Assembly: GCA_015069325.1 (NCBI GenBank)
Contig: SVIV01000001.1
Coordinates: 17,416 to 81,415 of the forward strand
Direction of reading: 5' to 3'
DNA length: 64,000 nucleotides
Source of the DNA: Clostridiales bacterium
GTDB lineage: Bacteria > Bacillota > Clostridia > Christensenellales > UBA1242
Part shown: piece by piece, positions 30,447 to 39,831 of the stretch
Position numbering within the stretch: position 1 is the first letter of the stretch
How the letters are laid out: each line of letters begins with the position of its first letter
Notes under the pieces: model-generated
The model's input: the letters and a program-made list of their open reading frames with translations, nothing else
Told to the model about the DNA's origin: nothing
Database searches by the model: none
Program-made: the position numbers and the translations under genes

Positions 30447-31292
30447 ATGAAAAAAATAATTTTAGTTTTTACATTGATATTCTCCTTATCTTTTTTTGTT
30501 GGTTGCCAAGGCGAAGATTATTCCATTCCAACATCAAGTATAATGAATAGATTGGTTTTTTCATCAACAGGAGAGATTACGCAAACAATATCATTTAATG
30601 TTGACAGCGATTATATTAAAAGTATTTCAAAAAAAGGTGAAGATGTTGTTTTCGTAAATAATCTTGTCAAACAAGTTGATTTGTTAAGACAAAAGTTTTT
30701 GCTTTCGTTTGCACTTGTTTATCTTGATAATCCTATTGAAAATCTAAAAATTGGTCAGGGAGTGAAACTAACATTGACGTCTTATAAAACGGAATTTGAC
30801 GTTGTGTCTTTTGATATGATATTTGCGTCGAATTATTCTTTTCAATATTATCATAATGTGTTGACAAATGATGATATTCAACCGTCTGCACCATTTTTAA
30901 TTAAAAAACATAGTTCTACTTCGGCTTTTCCATTTTCTGTGAAAAATGCAAGTGGTGAAATTGTTGCAGAAGACTATAAAAATATTTATTTGTCAGCTAG
31001 CAAAGGATTATCATTTAAAGATAAATTAGAAGAAGAGTATTCGCCGAGTTTTGTGTATAATTACTGCACATTTTCAAACAAAATTAAAAGTGATGCTGAT
31101 TTTGTTTTTTCGGATAGTGAAGGTTTATACAATCACGTTTGGATAAAAGATGATATATCGTTGCAAAACTCTACTTTGACAATCTACTACTATCAAATCA
31201 ATAAAGGCAATTGGCTTATGCTTGCACTTGTTTGCCCATGTGTATGTTTAGGTGGGTATTGTTTGTTTAAGTGGATAAAAAATAAAAATTAA
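30447..31292 (+). CDS. Lipoprotein with additional C-terminal TM helix
   Basis: Lipobox LSFFVGCQG; C-term WLMLALVCPCVCLGGYCLFKWIKNKN; 35 bp downstream of giant lipoprotein gene. Confidence 0.75.
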   Translation: MKKIILVFTLIFSLSFFVGCQGEDYSIPTSSIMNRLVFSSTGEITQTISFNVDSDYIKSISKKGEDVVFVNNLVKQVDLLRQKFLLSFALVYLDNPIENLKIGQGVKLTLTSYKTEFDVVSFDMIFASNYSFQYYHNVLTNDDIQPSAPFLIKKHSSTSAFPFSVKNASGEIVAEDYKNIYLSASKGLSFKDKLEEEYSPSFVYNYCTFSNKIKSDADFVFSDSEGLYNHVWIKDDISLQNSTLTIYYYQINKGNWLMLALVCPCVCLGGYCLFKWIKNKN

Positions 31293-31318
31293 AAACAGTC
31301 GTAATGGCTGTTTTTATT
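31291..31318 (+). terminator. Intrinsic terminator
   Basis: aaaaacagtc-gtaat-ggctgttttt. Confidence 0.75.
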
Positions 31319-31448
31319 TTGCATATTATCTTTTATTTTTTACTGTTGCAAATCGCTTGACATCAAAATGCCCATAATGATAAACTAACACTAAGAAAAT
31401 ATTTGAAGAGAAATGTGTTTTAAGCATTGCTCAAAAATAGCTTTCAAA

Positions 31449-31565
31449 TCGCTATAGCGAAAATCTGGCGACTTGTAGATTAAAGCATTGCAATAATTTG
31501 ACTTAGTTGCCTATATATTAGCAAGTAATAGCTAAGTCGGGCGACATTTGGTCGCAAAGGAGAAG
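31449..31565 (+). promoter_or_regulatory. Structured 5' leader of BspA-like gene
   Basis: Palindrome TCGCTATAGCGA (31449-31460), GACTTAG/CTAAGTC (31500-31506/31532-31538), GCGAC/GTCGC (31541-31545/31551-31555) abutting RBS. Confidence 0.4.
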
Positions 31566-31568
31566 AAA

Positions 31569-33704
31569 ATGGAAAAACAAATTTCAAGCAGAAAATTTAA
31601 AACTACCGTTATTTCAATGTGCTTAGGCTTTTTCATGGTTGTTGGTGCTGTAATCGGTGTATGGGCAGCAACTACTCAAAACTATAAAGCAGGGTTCAAC
31701 GTAAGTTATTCAGTAGGCGACAATGTTGCAGCCAAAGTCCGCACAGAATATTTTATTCCAAACTTGGATAGTGATGGCGACGGTTATCAAGACGGTGCAG
31801 TTACAGTTACTACAAACGAAGCGGGTGACACGGTAACGGCAGAAGATGGCTATGTTCATTTTGGTGCAGGTGAAGATTCTAGCGAAAAGTCAGTTGAAAT
31901 AGGCAATTTAAAACTTTCTCCACAAACACCAAAGGTATATTTTTATTTCACCATTTGTAGCGAACTTGAAAATGGATATATTCAAGTAATATTAGGTGAA
32001 GATTATCAACAACAAAATATATCAGTAAAAACAAACTATTATAATACTGCTTCATTTACTTCTTCATCATCAGCGTCAACAGTTTCAAACGATGCTTATG
32101 CAAATAAACAATATGACAATGTTTCAGGCCGTGGCGTAAAAATTATTCGTGTTGAAATTGCAGTAAAAGACACAAACAAACCTGCCACAATTGAAGGTGA
32201 CTTATCTTTAGGTCTTTACTACAGTGAAAAAGAACAAAATGTATCAACTTTAAGTAAAGTGAAATTGAATGCTTTTGCTCGTGATTCTAGTAGTTTGACA
32301 TTAGATTATGCACAAAAAGGTAATTACAAGACGACCGGGATAGACCTTTCAGAAACGGGCGATGGAAGTATTTGGGGATATATAGGTTCAGATTCTGGAT
32401 ATTATGTGATTTCTCAGGATACAATCGCATTGCCACCAGATTCGTCAAGTGTATTTTCATTTTACTATTGGAATCCTGAATATGATGAAGATGCAGGATT
32501 TTGGTTAGAAGAACTTACACTTAATAATATTGACACATCAAGCGTAACTAATATGTCAAGAATGTTTGCGGTTCAATATGATAGCTATCTTGAAAATTTG
32601 GATTTGTCAAAGTTTGATACATCAAGCGTAACAGATATGTCATATATGTTTAGTGGTTGTTCTAACTTGCAAAGTTTAGATGTGACAGGATTTGATACAT
32701 CAAGCGTAACAGATATGACAGGAATGTTTATTGATTGTTTTAACTTGCAAAGTTTAGATGTTTCAGGATTTGATACATCAAAAGTGACAAAGATGGGATA
32801 TACTGAGTATACGAAATATAGTCAAGTCTCATATGGAATGTTTAGTGGTTGTTATTACTTGCAAAGTTTAGATGTTTCAGGATTTGATACATCAAGCGTA
32901 ACAGATATGTCAGGAATGTTTAGTGGTTGTAATTACTTGCAAAGTTTAGACGTATCTGGTTTTGACACATCAAGTGTGACAAATATGAAAGAAATGTTTA
33001 GTGGTTGTTTTTACTTGCAAAGTTTAGATGTTGCAGGATTTGATACATCAAGCGTAACAGATATGTCAGGAATGTTTAGAAGTTGTTCTCGCTTGCAAAG
33101 TTTAGATGTTTCAGGATTTGATACATCACAAGTGACAAAGATGGGGTTTAGTGATACTTATTCTTACTTCTATGGTAATGGAATGTTTCAGGACTGTAGA
33201 AGTCTTACAAGTTTAGACGTATCTGGTTTTGACACATCTAATGTAACAGATATGTCATATATGTTTAATTATTGTTCTCGCTTGCAAAGTTTAGATGTTT
33301 CAGGATTTGATACATCTAATGTAACAAATATGTCACATATGTTTCATTGTTGTTCTAGCTTGCAAAGTTTAGACGTATCTGGTTTTGATACATCTAATGT
33401 AACAAATATGTCATATATGTTTGGTACTTGTATTAGGCTTACAAGTTTAGATTTGTCGAATTTTGATACATCAAGTGTAACAGATATGTCATCTATGTTT
33501 GCTACAACTGGGACTGCATATTCTGATATGCAGTTAAAAACAATATATGTTAGTGAACTTTGGTCAACAGCAAAGGTGACATCTTCGACAAAGATGTTTG
33601 ATAGGTGCACAAGCCTTAAAGGTGCAGTTGCATATAATTCAAGCAAAATAGACAAGTCAATGGCAAATTACACAACAGGATATTTGACATACAAAGCAAA
33701 CTAA
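31569..33704 (+). CDS. BspA-family (DUF285) surface protein, paralogue B
   Basis: MEKQISSRKFKTTVISMCLGFFMVVGAVIGVWAATTQN N-module; about 12 DUF285 repeats (GFDTSSVTDMSGMFSGCxxLQSLDVS) plus cap KSMANYTTGYLTYKAN. Confidence 0.92.
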   Translation: MEKQISSRKFKTTVISMCLGFFMVVGAVIGVWAATTQNYKAGFNVSYSVGDNVAAKVRTEYFIPNLDSDGDGYQDGAVTVTTNEAGDTVTAEDGYVHFGAGEDSSEKSVEIGNLKLSPQTPKVYFYFTICSELENGYIQVILGEDYQQQNISVKTNYYNTASFTSSSSASTVSNDAYANKQYDNVSGRGVKIIRVEIAVKDTNKPATIEGDLSLGLYYSEKEQNVSTLSKVKLNAFARDSSSLTLDYAQKGNYKTTGIDLSETGDGSIWGYIGSDSGYYVISQDTIALPPDSSSVFSFYYWNPEYDEDAGFWLEELTLNNIDTSSVTNMSRMFAVQYDSYLENLDLSKFDTSSVTDMSYMFSGCSNLQSLDVTGFDTSSVTDMTGMFIDCFNLQSLDVSGFDTSKVTKMGYTEYTKYSQVSYGMFSGCYYLQSLDVSGFDTSSVTDMSGMFSGCNYLQSLDVSGFDTSSVTNMKEMFSGCFYLQSLDVAGFDTSSVTDMSGMFRSCSRLQSLDVSGFDTSQVTKMGFSDTYSYFYGNGMFQDCRSLTSLDVSGFDTSNVTDMSYMFNYCSRLQSLDVSGFDTSNVTNMSHMFHCCSSLQSLDVSGFDTSNVTNMSYMFGTCIRLTSLDLSNFDTSSVTDMSSMFATTGTAYSDMQLKTIYVSELWSTAKVTSSTKMFDRCTSLKGAVAYNSSKIDKSMANYTTGYLTYKAN
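32580..33480 (+). repeat. Tandem coding repeat, ~78-bp unit (DUF285)
   Basis: Recurring ttgcaaagtttagatgtttcaggatttgatacatcaagcgtaacagatatg. Confidence 0.9.
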
Positions 33705-33715
33705 ATTAAAAAATA

Positions 33716-33742
33716 AAACAGCGAAAACTTTCGCTGTTTTTT
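33716..33742 (+). terminator. Intrinsic terminator
   Basis: aaaacagcga-aaact-ttcgctgttttt. Confidence 0.85.
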
Positions 33743-33836
33743 ATTTATATAAAATAATTTAACAAAATTTATTTAGTATTCTTGAAATTTTTATAAAACT
33801 ATGCTAAACTAGATAGTTGAAAAAGGATAATGAATT

Positions 33837-35669
33837 ATGATAAACGAAAAAATTAGAAATATTGCAATTATTGCACACGTTGACCACGGAAAGACATCTC
33901 TTGTAAATGAGCTTTTAAAACAAGGAAGTGTTTTTCGTGACAATCAAGTAGTTGAAGACAGAGTGATGGATTCAAATGCCCTTGAAAGAGAAAGGGGCAT
34001 TACTATTTTGTCAAAAAATTGTTCTTGTCTATATGGCGACACAAAAATCAACATTATTGATACTCCAGGACACGCTGACTTTGGTGGTGAAGTGGAACGT
34101 GTTTTAAAAATGGTTGATGGCGTTCTTTTAGTTGTTGATGCTTATGAAGGGCCAATGCCACAAACAAGATTTGTTTTAGAAAAGGCACTTGCATTAAAAT
34201 TAAAAGTTATTGTTGTTGTAAACAAAATTGACAGACCTGACGCACGCATCAAAGAAGTTATTGATGAAGTGTTGGAACTTTTCTTAGATTTAGATGCAGA
34301 TGAAGACCAGCTTAATTCTCCATTTATGTTTGCATCAGCTCGTGCAGGTATTGCAAGTGATGACCAAAATGTGATGGGCACAGACTTTAAACCACTTTTT
34401 GAAAAAATTGTTGAATATATTCCAGCACCATCAGGTGAAGATGATAAACCTTGTCAAATGCTTGTTTCTTCTGCCGAGCAAAATGAATATGTTGGCAAAC
34501 TTGCTGTTGGAAAAATTGGCAGGGGAAGTTTAAAAGTAGGGCAAAGTGTAGTGCTTTGCAACTATCACGATCAAAGCAAACAAACTCGTTCAAAAGTAGT
34601 AAGCTTATTTGTTTTTGAAGGACTTAAAAAAGTGCCTGTTGAAAGTGCAAGCATTGGTGAAATTGTTTGTGTAGCTGGGCTTGAAGGAATCCAAATTGGT
34701 GATACAATTTGCGATAGTCAAGGGGTAGATCCTGTTGAGTTTGTGAAAATTGCAGAGCCTTCAGTTGAAATGACATTTATGGTAAACGATAGCCCTTTTG
34801 CTGGAAAGGAAGGTAAGTTTGTTACTTCTCGACATATTAGAGAAAGGTTATATAAAGAAGCCGTGAAAGATCTTTCATTAAAAGTTGAAGATGGTCAAAC
34901 TGCCGAACAATTTAAGGTTAGCGGTAGGGGCGAAATGCATCTTTCAATCTTGATTGAAAATATGCGTAGAGACGGTTATGAATTTCAAGTATCAATGCCA
35001 AAAGTTTTGATTAAAGAAATTGATGGCGTGAAATGTGAACCAATTGATAGACTTATTCTTGACGTTCCAGAAGATTGCACAGGTGTAGTTATGCAAAAAA
35101 TGGGTGTTCGAAAAGGTGAACTTCTTGGAATGGATCCACACGGATCTCGTATGAAAATGGAATTCTTAATTCCTTCTAGGGGACTATTTGGATTTAAGAG
35201 TGAACTCCTTACTGACACTAAAGGGGAAGGTGTAATCAACTCAATCTTCTATGAATATCAACCTTGGAAGGGAGAAATTAAGAGAAGAGATTATGGCTCT
35301 TTAATTGCTCACGAAGATGGGGAAGCCATTGTGTATGGTTTGTTTAATGCTCAAGAAAGGGGAGACTTGTTTATTGAAGCCGGCGTTCCTGTTTACGCTG
35401 GTATGGTAGTAGGTCAAAATCCTAAAGGAGATGATATTGTTGTAAATGTTTGCAAGAAAAAGCACCTTTCAAACTGTCGTGCATCTGGTTCTGACGAAGC
35501 ATTAAGGCTTACTCCACCAAGAAAAATGAGTTTGGAAGATGATATTGAGTTTCTAGCTGATGATGAAATTTTAGAAGTTACTCCAAAGAGTTTAAGAATT
35601 CGTAAAATTATTCTTGACCATAATTTAAGAAATAGGGAAAGAGGCAAAATTTTGCGTGGTGAAATTTAA
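33837..35669 (+). CDS. typA: GTPase TypA/BipA
   Basis: IAHVDHGKTSLVNELL, DTPGHADFGGEVERVL, NKIDRPDAR, C-terminal GRGEMHLSILIENMRRDGYEFQVS. Confidence 0.97.
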   Translation: MINEKIRNIAIIAHVDHGKTSLVNELLKQGSVFRDNQVVEDRVMDSNALERERGITILSKNCSCLYGDTKINIIDTPGHADFGGEVERVLKMVDGVLLVVDAYEGPMPQTRFVLEKALALKLKVIVVVNKIDRPDARIKEVIDEVLELFLDLDADEDQLNSPFMFASARAGIASDDQNVMGTDFKPLFEKIVEYIPAPSGEDDKPCQMLVSSAEQNEYVGKLAVGKIGRGSLKVGQSVVLCNYHDQSKQTRSKVVSLFVFEGLKKVPVESASIGEIVCVAGLEGIQIGDTICDSQGVDPVEFVKIAEPSVEMTFMVNDSPFAGKEGKFVTSRHIRERLYKEAVKDLSLKVEDGQTAEQFKVSGRGEMHLSILIENMRRDGYEFQVSMPKVLIKEIDGVKCEPIDRLILDVPEDCTGVVMQKMGVRKGELLGMDPHGSRMKMEFLIPSRGLFGFKSELLTDTKGEGVINSIFYEYQPWKGEIKRRDYGSLIAHEDGEAIVYGLFNAQERGDLFIEAGVPVYAGMVVGQNPKGDDIVVNVCKKKHLSNCRASGSDEALRLTPPRKMSLEDDIEFLADDEILEVTPKSLRIRKIILDHNLRNRERGKILRGEI

Positions 35670-35738
35670 TAAAATTTTAGTTTTCTAATCTAAACTAGTT
35701 AGTTGCAAAATGTTAATCTAAAAAGAAAAGGAGAGAGT

Positions 35739-36011
35739 ATGCCGTTAAAACCAAATGAAGCAAGAGATTTAAAAAAATCTTATAAAAGAATAGGAATTTT
35801 CTTAGTAGGCGTGATTTTGATTGATGCATTCATTGCATTTTTGCTATATTACTATGCTCCAAACTTAAATGAAGTGTTATGTGGATTTATCATAATTGTA
35901 ATTACTTCAGCTTTATATTTGTTGTATTCTTGGATTTGCGGGAAAATAGACAAAAAGAAAAAAGAAAAACTTGAAAAGTCGGGAAAACGTGATCCGTTCA
36001 CACGAAATTAA
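35739..36011 (+). CDS. Small two-TM hypothetical protein upstream of dnaB
   Basis: RBS gagagag before ATG; MPLKPNEARDLKKSYKRIGIFLVGVILIDAFIAFLLYYY... Confidence 0.65.
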   Translation: MPLKPNEARDLKKSYKRIGIFLVGVILIDAFIAFLLYYYAPNLNEVLCGFIIIVITSALYLLYSWICGKIDKKKKEKLEKSGKRDPFTRN

Positions 36012-36020
36012 GGAGAAAGT

Positions 36021-37454
36021 ATGGCAGATTATAAAATAATGCCCCATAATATTGAGGCAGAGCAAGCTGTTTTAGGCTGTATTTTAATTGACTTACAAGC
36101 ACAAACTGATATTCTTGCATTAATGAAAGAAGATGATTTTTATTCATCTTCACATAAACAAATTTATTCAACTATGTGTGCAATCTATCAAAAATCAACA
36201 CCTGTTGACTTTATCACTCTTACAGATAAACTTGACCAAGATAAAATTCTTGATAAGGTTGGTGGAATTGAATACATAACAACCCTTACAAATGTTGTGC
36301 CAAGTGCGGCAAATTTTACTTATTATTGCAACATTGTTAAAGCGGATTCAATAAGAAGAAAATTAATTTTCTCTGGACAACGAATTATTGAAAATGCTTA
36401 TGAATCTGAAGATAAAGAACAAAGTATTCAATTTGCTGAAAAAGAAGTTTTTGATGTCGCTGAAAAACAAGGTGCTAGTGCTTTAGAGCAAGTTGGTGTT
36501 CAAAACGGTGCAGTAAGCAGAGTTATTGCAAAATTCGATCAAATTGCGAAAGATCCAACTTCATTAAAAGGTATTCCAACTGGGTATAGAGATTTTGACA
36601 AAATTACAAATGGACTTCAAAATAGTGACCTTATTCTTCTTGCGGCTCGTCCGGGTGTTGGTAAAACATCATTTTCAATGAATATGGTTGTAAATGCCGC
36701 TGTTGAACAGGGCAAAAATTGCGCAATTTTTTCATTGGAAATGGGTAGAGATCAATTAATGCAAAGAGCAATTTGCTCACTCGCAAAAGTTAGTATGGCA
36801 AAAGCATTAAATGGAACAATGGATGCTGAAGAATGGAAACGAATTTGGCAGGCTACAAAAAAACTTGAATCAAGTGGACTTTATGTTGATGATTCTGCGA
36901 TGACAACACCTGCTGATGTTCTTGCGAAATGCAGAAGGCTTAAAACAAGCAAAGGGCTTGACCTTGTTATGATTGACTACCTTCAACTTATGAATTCTGG
37001 TAGCAATAAAAAAGATCAAAACAGACAAAACGAAGTTACGGATATTTCAAGAAATTTGAAGATTGCGGCGAAGGAATTGAATGTGCCAATCATAGCACTT
37101 TCTCAGCTTTCTCGTGATGTTGAAAAGTCATCTCGTCCAGACCACAGACCAGTCCTATCTGACCTTAGAGATTCTGGAGCAATCGAGCAAGATGCCGACA
37201 TTGTTTTGTTCTTATACAATCCAGAAAAATACAATGATGTTCCACAGGAAGATGAACCGGGCACAGTTGAGCTTATCATTGCAAAACATAGAAATGGTAG
37301 CACTGGCACAGTTAAACTTCGTTGGATTGGCGAATATACAACATTTGTTAATCTTGGAGAAAAGACGTTTATACCAAAAAGAGAACATATCGAAGCAGAT
37401 AAAATTGAAGAAACACCAATTGACAATTTTGATGATGATGTTTTTGATGATTAA
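36021..37454 (+). CDS. dnaB: Replicative DNA helicase DnaB
   Basis: MPHNIEAEQAVLGCIL, LAARPGVGKTSFSMNM, FSLEMGRDQLMQRAI, MIDYLQLM, DLRDSGAIEQDADIVLFLY. Confidence 0.98.
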   Translation: MADYKIMPHNIEAEQAVLGCILIDLQAQTDILALMKEDDFYSSSHKQIYSTMCAIYQKSTPVDFITLTDKLDQDKILDKVGGIEYITTLTNVVPSAANFTYYCNIVKADSIRRKLIFSGQRIIENAYESEDKEQSIQFAEKEVFDVAEKQGASALEQVGVQNGAVSRVIAKFDQIAKDPTSLKGIPTGYRDFDKITNGLQNSDLILLAARPGVGKTSFSMNMVVNAAVEQGKNCAIFSLEMGRDQLMQRAICSLAKVSMAKALNGTMDAEEWKRIWQATKKLESSGLYVDDSAMTTPADVLAKCRRLKTSKGLDLVMIDYLQLMNSGSNKKDQNRQNEVTDISRNLKIAAKELNVPIIALSQLSRDVEKSSRPDHRPVLSDLRDSGAIEQDADIVLFLYNPEKYNDVPQEDEPGTVELIIAKHRNGSTGTVKLRWIGEYTTFVNLGEKTFIPKREHIEADKIEETPIDNFDDDVFDD

Positions 37455-37463
37455 GGAGGAATT

Positions 37464-38432
37464 ATGGCAAACGAAAAGAAAAAGAAAAGCCCAAAGAAAA
37501 AGTTGCTGATTGCAATAGGCGGGCTTGTGATTTTGGTTGCATTTATTTGTGTGCTTATTGTAGTTATTCCACAAAGTAAAAACACACAAGAATCTTTAAA
37601 TGAAGTTTCAGCGGTTTCAATGGCAGATAATGAAGATGTTAAAGCAGATTATCAAGCTTTTGCAAATAGGGTGGATACTACTGCTGGGGCAAAGTATTAC
37701 TCAGACGAAATTGAAGGAATTTATAATTTAATAGAGACGCTTGACGATGTTATGGATTATTATAATGAGTTTTTGCCACTTGCAATAGATGTAAATAAAT
37801 ATGCGGGGCCTATAAATACTCATTTAAATAACATTAAAAATATTCAAAAAAATTTGAATGCGATTATGGTCGACGCGAAAAAAGATTCAACAGATGGAAT
37901 TACTCACTTGCAAAATTTTTGGATTGACTATCGTGAAACCTTTAATCAACAATTAAAAGAATATACTAGTTTGTTTTCACTTTTAAATCAAACGTATCAC
38001 GTTTCGCTTGGCAATGCGTTTGCAGTAAACGAAGCAAGTGAATTGGTTTTAAATTCTGTTGACGATTATATGAATGTTATTTCAAATATGATTAATTCAC
38101 TTGTCGAAAAAAATATCAAAGGAAGCAAGGAAACCGACTACGAATTAGGTTCATTGATTGCCAAAATTGATGGTTTTGGAAAATTTGTAGATAAACATCT
38201 TACTACCAACCGATATTTTATTGAAAGATATTATTTTGAAGGCGACGCCAACATTGAAGTGTTAAATATGTTTTATCAAAGTTTTGGTCAAGAAAACTTT
38301 GTTGCAGTTATTGAATCATTAGAATACTCATCTGATGTTTTGACAGTTAATTATTTTACAGGTCAAAATTTAGATTCGACAAAACTTGCAATTGCAAAGA
38401 TTGTGAAAACTTTTATTAAGGGGGATGCGTAA
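37464..38432 (+). CDS. Hypothetical single-TM, largely helical exported protein
   Basis: N-term KKKLLIAIGGLVILVAFICVLIVVI; RBS ggagga; no recognised domain. Confidence 0.7.
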   Translation: MANEKKKKSPKKKLLIAIGGLVILVAFICVLIVVIPQSKNTQESLNEVSAVSMADNEDVKADYQAFANRVDTTAGAKYYSDEIEGIYNLIETLDDVMDYYNEFLPLAIDVNKYAGPINTHLNNIKNIQKNLNAIMVDAKKDSTDGITHLQNFWIDYRETFNQQLKEYTSLFSLLNQTYHVSLGNAFAVNEASELVLNSVDDYMNVISNMINSLVEKNIKGSKETDYELGSLIAKIDGFGKFVDKHLTTNRYFIERYYFEGDANIEVLNMFYQSFGQENFVAVIESLEYSSDVLTVNYFTGQNLDSTKLAIAKIVKTFIKGDA

Positions 38433-38433
38433 T

Positions 38434-39390
38434 ATGAAAAAAATAATATCAATATTGTTTGCCATTGCCTTCACCTTAGTAGGAGCAATTACATTGTCTG
38501 CTTGTGGAAATGGAAAAACAGGGGTAGATATTTATAATGATATTAAAGCGCAAATGGAAGTTATGCTTGAAGCTGGCTCTCCATTTAAGACTGCATCATC
38601 AGGATATGTTACTTCAAACTATATGTTGGATAATTTTTTCAAAAAACAAGATAATTCAACAAAAGTTGATTATGGATATCAAAATGACTTAATTGGATTA
38701 GGGCTTAATTATATTGAAAAATATTATCCAAAAGTGCAAGATGTAGCTGTGCACAATTCAGCTAAATTGCTAAATTCTTTAAATGAAATGATGATAAATT
38801 ATCAATCGTTAAAAGAAGAATATCAAAGCACTAAGAAAATTTCTAATGATGAAGATATGACTATCTTTAATGGCTTTATGGCAAAATATGGTGAAGAAGC
38901 AAGAATGTTTTCAGTAAAAGTATATAATTTTGCAAATGAGCTTGCTGCATATTTAGAAAAAGATATTCAGTTTACTGCAACAAATGTAAGTGCAGAAATA
39001 GAATTATATATTGACAGCAGATTAATGGAAATTTACAGCGATTATAATGATTACCTTATGGTTAACTGTAAAGGAGCAATAGGAGTTCTTCCTTCAAATA
39101 TCACATTACTTCAAAAATCAAAAGCAAAGACAACGTTTACTGACTATGAAATTAAAAAATTCACAGCAGTTTTTGATGCGCTTAAAGCAGAAAGAAAACT
39201 CACTCAGACAGCGTTGAACAAATTTTCTTACTATGATTATAAAGTGACTTATAATGGAGATATTACTGCTTACCAAAAATCTTTGCCACTTGCAAAAGCA
39301 TATCTAAATCAAATTGATAAATATTATCTTGCTTCGGCAAATTTTATACAATTGACAACAAATTTTATGACAGATGAAATATATCAATAA
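38434..39390 (+). CDS. Hypothetical helical lipoprotein, adjacent to previous gene
   Basis: Lipobox VGAITLSACGN; start 1 nt after upstream stop. Confidence 0.75.
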   Translation: MKKIISILFAIAFTLVGAITLSACGNGKTGVDIYNDIKAQMEVMLEAGSPFKTASSGYVTSNYMLDNFFKKQDNSTKVDYGYQNDLIGLGLNYIEKYYPKVQDVAVHNSAKLLNSLNEMMINYQSLKEEYQSTKKISNDEDMTIFNGFMAKYGEEARMFSVKVYNFANELAAYLEKDIQFTATNVSAEIELYIDSRLMEIYSDYNDYLMVNCKGAIGVLPSNITLLQKSKAKTTFTDYEIKKFTAVFDALKAERKLTQTALNKFSYYDYKVTYNGDITAYQKSLPLAKAYLNQIDKYYLASANFIQLTTNFMTDEIYQ

Positions 39391-39420
39391 AAAATATCCG
39401 ATTAATTCGGATATTTTTTT
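39389..39420 (+). terminator. Intrinsic terminator
   Basis: aaaaatatccg-attaatt-cggatattttt. Confidence 0.85.
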
Positions 39421-39423
39421 TAA

Positions 39424-39545
39424 ATGATCTGCGTTAGCAACAATTCATCAATTGAAACATTAAAGATCTTTGCCACTGCAATTATATGTGAGGCTGTTGG
39501 TTCGCGAATTTCATTTTCCCAAAAAGAAATCATACCATACATTAG
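39424..39545 (-). pseudogene. Truncated XRE/HTH_3 regulator fragment
   Basis: Reverse strand reads MYGMISFWENEIREPTASHIIAVAKIFNVSIDELLLTQII*, the second half of an XRE HTH; first helices missing. Confidence 0.6.
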
Positions 39546-39831
39546 AAATTGCATATACAGTCAATACTTTACTTGCAATGGAAGAAAATGTTATTTATTG
39601 TGCTGTAGATCCTACTTGGGATAGAGCATATTGATAAAACAGATAAATTTAGTAGAAGACATTGTTGAGCAATAGATTTTTAGCGAAAAATTTCACTATA
39701 TTTACGTTGTGTATAGTTAAGAAAAAGAAATAATTATAGGGAACGCAAAAAGTTTTTTTTAAAAAAGCCAATTTTATTTGGCTTTTTTGTTTGTTTTGTG
39801 TATAATAGTCTTTGTGAAAAAAGGAGAAAAT

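Noticed and set aside
32580-33480. Regular repeats that might suggest a CRISPR array
   Set aside because: Repeats are in-frame coding DUF285 units without unique spacers; no cas genes in the window.
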